From Oscillospiraceae bacterium (GTDB taxonomy: Bacteria; Bacillota_A; Clostridia; Oscillospirales; JAAYXM01), in NCBI GenBank assembly GCA_017408185.1, contig JAFQVE010000498.1:1-5557 (forward strand): a DNA stretch of 5,557 bases, written 5' to 3'. Below, piece after piece: positions 4,165 to 5,557 of this stretch. Numbering within the stretch: the first letter of the stretch is position 1; every line of letters starts with the position of its first letter. The notes under the pieces are model-generated. The model was given only the letters and a program-made list of their open reading frames with translations. It ran no database searches and had not been told where the DNA came from. The translations under genes were made by a program, and so were the position numbers.

Positions 4165-5557
4165 ATGGGATTCAAGAAAAGTATAGCGCTTTTGCTGTCA
4201 CTTGTTATGATGCTCACCTTTGCGGCACCAATTGTATCGGCGGCTGATACTGCAAGTTCAACGCCGACCGTTTCGGTGCAGTCTGTAACCGATATTGCGG
4301 GCGCTACCGTAAACGTTGCGGTTACCATTACAAATAACCCGGGAATTCTCGGTGCAACCTTGCAGTTTGAGTTCAACGAAGGTCTTACGCTTGTGAGCGC
4401 GGAATCAGGCGAAGCTTTTTCTGCTCTTACGATGACAAAGCCCGGTAAGTTTACATCACCGTGTAAATTTGTTTGGGATGGTCAGGAAATAAGTGACGCA
4501 GACATTAAGGACGGCACGATTCTTACCCTACAGTTCAGGATTGACGAAAACGCCGAGGCAGGCGATGAATATGCAATCAACGTTTCATACGATGACGGTG
4601 ATATTCTTGACGCAAATCTTTTGCCGGTTGATGTCACTATGGTCAGCGGTGTCGTAAACGTTGTGGACTACACTCCCGGAGACCTGAACGGAGATATGAA
4701 GGTAAATTCCGGCGACATTATCCTGCTCAGACGTCATGTTGCAGGCGGATATGAGCAGACAATCAACGAGGCCGCGGGCGACGTAAACAGTGACGGAAAG
4801 CATAATTCGGGCGACATTATTCTTGTTCGCCGCTATGTTGCGGGAGGCTACGGCGTTGAGCTCAAGCCATCGGTTCCACAGTGCAGTCATACAATGGTAG
4901 CTATTGAATATAAAGCTCCCACCTGCGAAGAAGTGGGGAATATTGCATACTGGTACTGCACAAGCTGCAATAAATATTTCGGAGATTCCACAGGAAACAC
5001 ATCAATCAAGCAGGAGGACACGGTCATCGCCGCAACAGGACATACGGTTGTAACTGATTCGGCTGTTGAACCGACATACGAGAGTGAGGGCTTGACCGAA
5101 GGCAGCCATTGCTCGGTTTGCGAAACGGTTATTGTGGCGCAGATTACAGTGCCTATGCTTAAAAAGGATGAATATAGTATTACATATGAAATTGCAAACG
5201 GTGAGGACTATATCGGGTCGGCGGCTGTTTACAATCCGAATCCGGCTACCTATGCAACGCAGGACGGCTTGGAGCTTCAGGATTTGACAGTTCCGGGATA
5301 TTACTTCCTCGGTTGGTACACCTCCGCAGTCGGAGGAACGCAGGTCACGGAGTATCCGGTCGGCACAACAGGAAATAAGAAGGTCTATGCACAGTGGCAG
5401 CCACAGGAATATACCGTTCAGTTTGCCTGCGATATGGCTCCGCAGGATAATAAGACGTATACAACTAATATGGGGGTAGCACTTCCGAAGCCTACTATGG
5501 ACAAATATGAGTTCCTCGGCTGGTCGGATAAGGAAGGAACCTTCTGGAAGGATGAGC
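4165..5557 (+). CDS. Secreted cohesin-dockerin protein with Cys/His-rich region and InlB-B-type repeats, cut by the window edge
   Basis: Codons 1-464 are open and the gene runs off the right edge. Domains in order: a signal peptide (1-26, ending Ile-Val-Ser-Ala); a cohesin (about 34-166) with NNPGILG (57-63), KFVWDG (101-106) and YDDGDIL (142-148); and a type-I-like dockerin (171-232). The dockerin's two calcium loops are intact, with Asp173, Asn175, Asp177 and Asp184 in one and Asp206, Asn208, Asp210 and Asp217 in the other. Both loops are followed by an Ile-Ile-Leu-x-Arg-Arg helix. Next is a Cys/His-rich region of two related units (about 240-330; C240, H242, C265/C268; H293, C316/C319). 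Two InlB-B/Listeria-Bacteroides-type repeats follow (about 337-412 with YFLGWYTS, and 415 onward with EFLGWSD, incomplete). AAAGGA (4150-4155) lies 9 nt before the ATG, and the gap to the SLH-cohesin gene is 16 nt without a terminator. The protein probably acts as an extracellular adaptor. Any catalytic or cell-wall module beyond the edge would change that reading. Confidence 0.92.
   Translation, partial: MGFKKSIALLLSLVMMLTFAAPIVSAADTASSTPTVSVQSVTDIAGATVNVAVTITNNPGILGATLQFEFNEGLTLVSAESGEAFSALTMTKPGKFTSPCKFVWDGQEISDADIKDGTILTLQFRIDENAEAGDEYAINVSYDDGDILDANLLPVDVTMVSGVVNVVDYTPGDLNGDMKVNSGDIILLRRHVAGGYEQTINEAAGDVNSDGKHNSGDIILVRRYVAGGYGVELKPSVPQCSHTMVAIEYKAPTCEEVGNIAYWYCTSCNKYFGDSTGNTSIKQEDTVIAATGHTVVTDSAVEPTYESEGLTEGSHCSVCETVIVAQITVPMLKKDEYSITYEIANGEDYIGSAAVYNPNPATYATQDGLELQDLTVPGYYFLGWYTSAVGGTQVTEYPVGTTGNKKVYAQWQPQEYTVQFACDMAPQDNKTYTTNMGVALPKPTMDKYEFLGWSDKEGTFWKDE

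Noticed and set aside
3909..4376. 155-codon minus-strand frame spanning two genes
   Set aside because: It is antisense across the end of the SLH-cohesin gene and the start of the cohesin-dockerin gene, both with strong domain evidence.
4585..4890. 101-codon minus-strand frame opposite the dockerin
   Set aside because: Antisense to the dockerin coding repeats; its openness follows from the codon pattern of those repeats.

Overview
The window looks like a chromosomal piece of a Gram-positive, probably anaerobic Clostridia-type bacterium of the gut or rumen kind (Oscillospiraceae/Ruminococcaceae-like is my inference). The grounds are purine-rich Shine-Dalgarno sites, textbook sigma-A promoters, an SLH-anchored surface protein, cohesin and dockerin modules, and a GH95-type glycosidase. 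There are six protein-coding genes. Two of them, a GH95-type gene at the left edge and a cohesin-dockerin gene at the right edge, are cut by the window. I see no RNA genes, CRISPR arrays, insertion sequences or phage genes.

Left half (about 1-2550), a sugar-use locus. On the minus strand lie an AraC-family regulator (738-1502, TTG start) and, downstream of it, the N-terminal 209 codons of a GH95-family glycosidase (1-627). A hairpin terminator separates them, and the GH95 gene has its own promoter. A 10-helix EamA/DMT-type transporter (1611-2504) is divergent from the regulator. The araC-like and transporter promoters stand back to back with abutting -35 boxes. A short GACA(A/G)AA motif occurs as a pair with exactly 21-bp period both there and just upstream of the GH95 promoter. 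This is the spacing AraC-family proteins favour, so the regulator may control itself, the transporter and the glycosidase together.

Middle (2505-2966). A strong hairpin lies between the transporter and a convergent small XRE-type repressor (2551-2838, minus). The repressor is divergent from the last operon. The 128-bp gap between them holds a perfect TTGACA-N17-TATAAT promoter facing right, overlapped by three copies of a CAG(T)AAAA(A)TATT-like element that could be the repressor's operator.

Right half (2967-5557), a cellulosome-like surface operon. The first gene encodes a secreted protein with three SLH domains, a Ser/Gly linker and one C-terminal cohesin, which fits a cell-surface anchoring scaffoldin. 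Sixteen bases on, the second gene encodes a secreted protein with a closely similar N-terminal cohesin, then a two-repeat dockerin, a Cys/His-rich region and InlB-B-type repeats, and it runs off the window. Read together they suggest a minimal two-piece scaffold: a wall anchor with one cohesin, and an adaptor that carries both a cohesin and an unusually placed internal dockerin. This operon is the most interesting content of the window.
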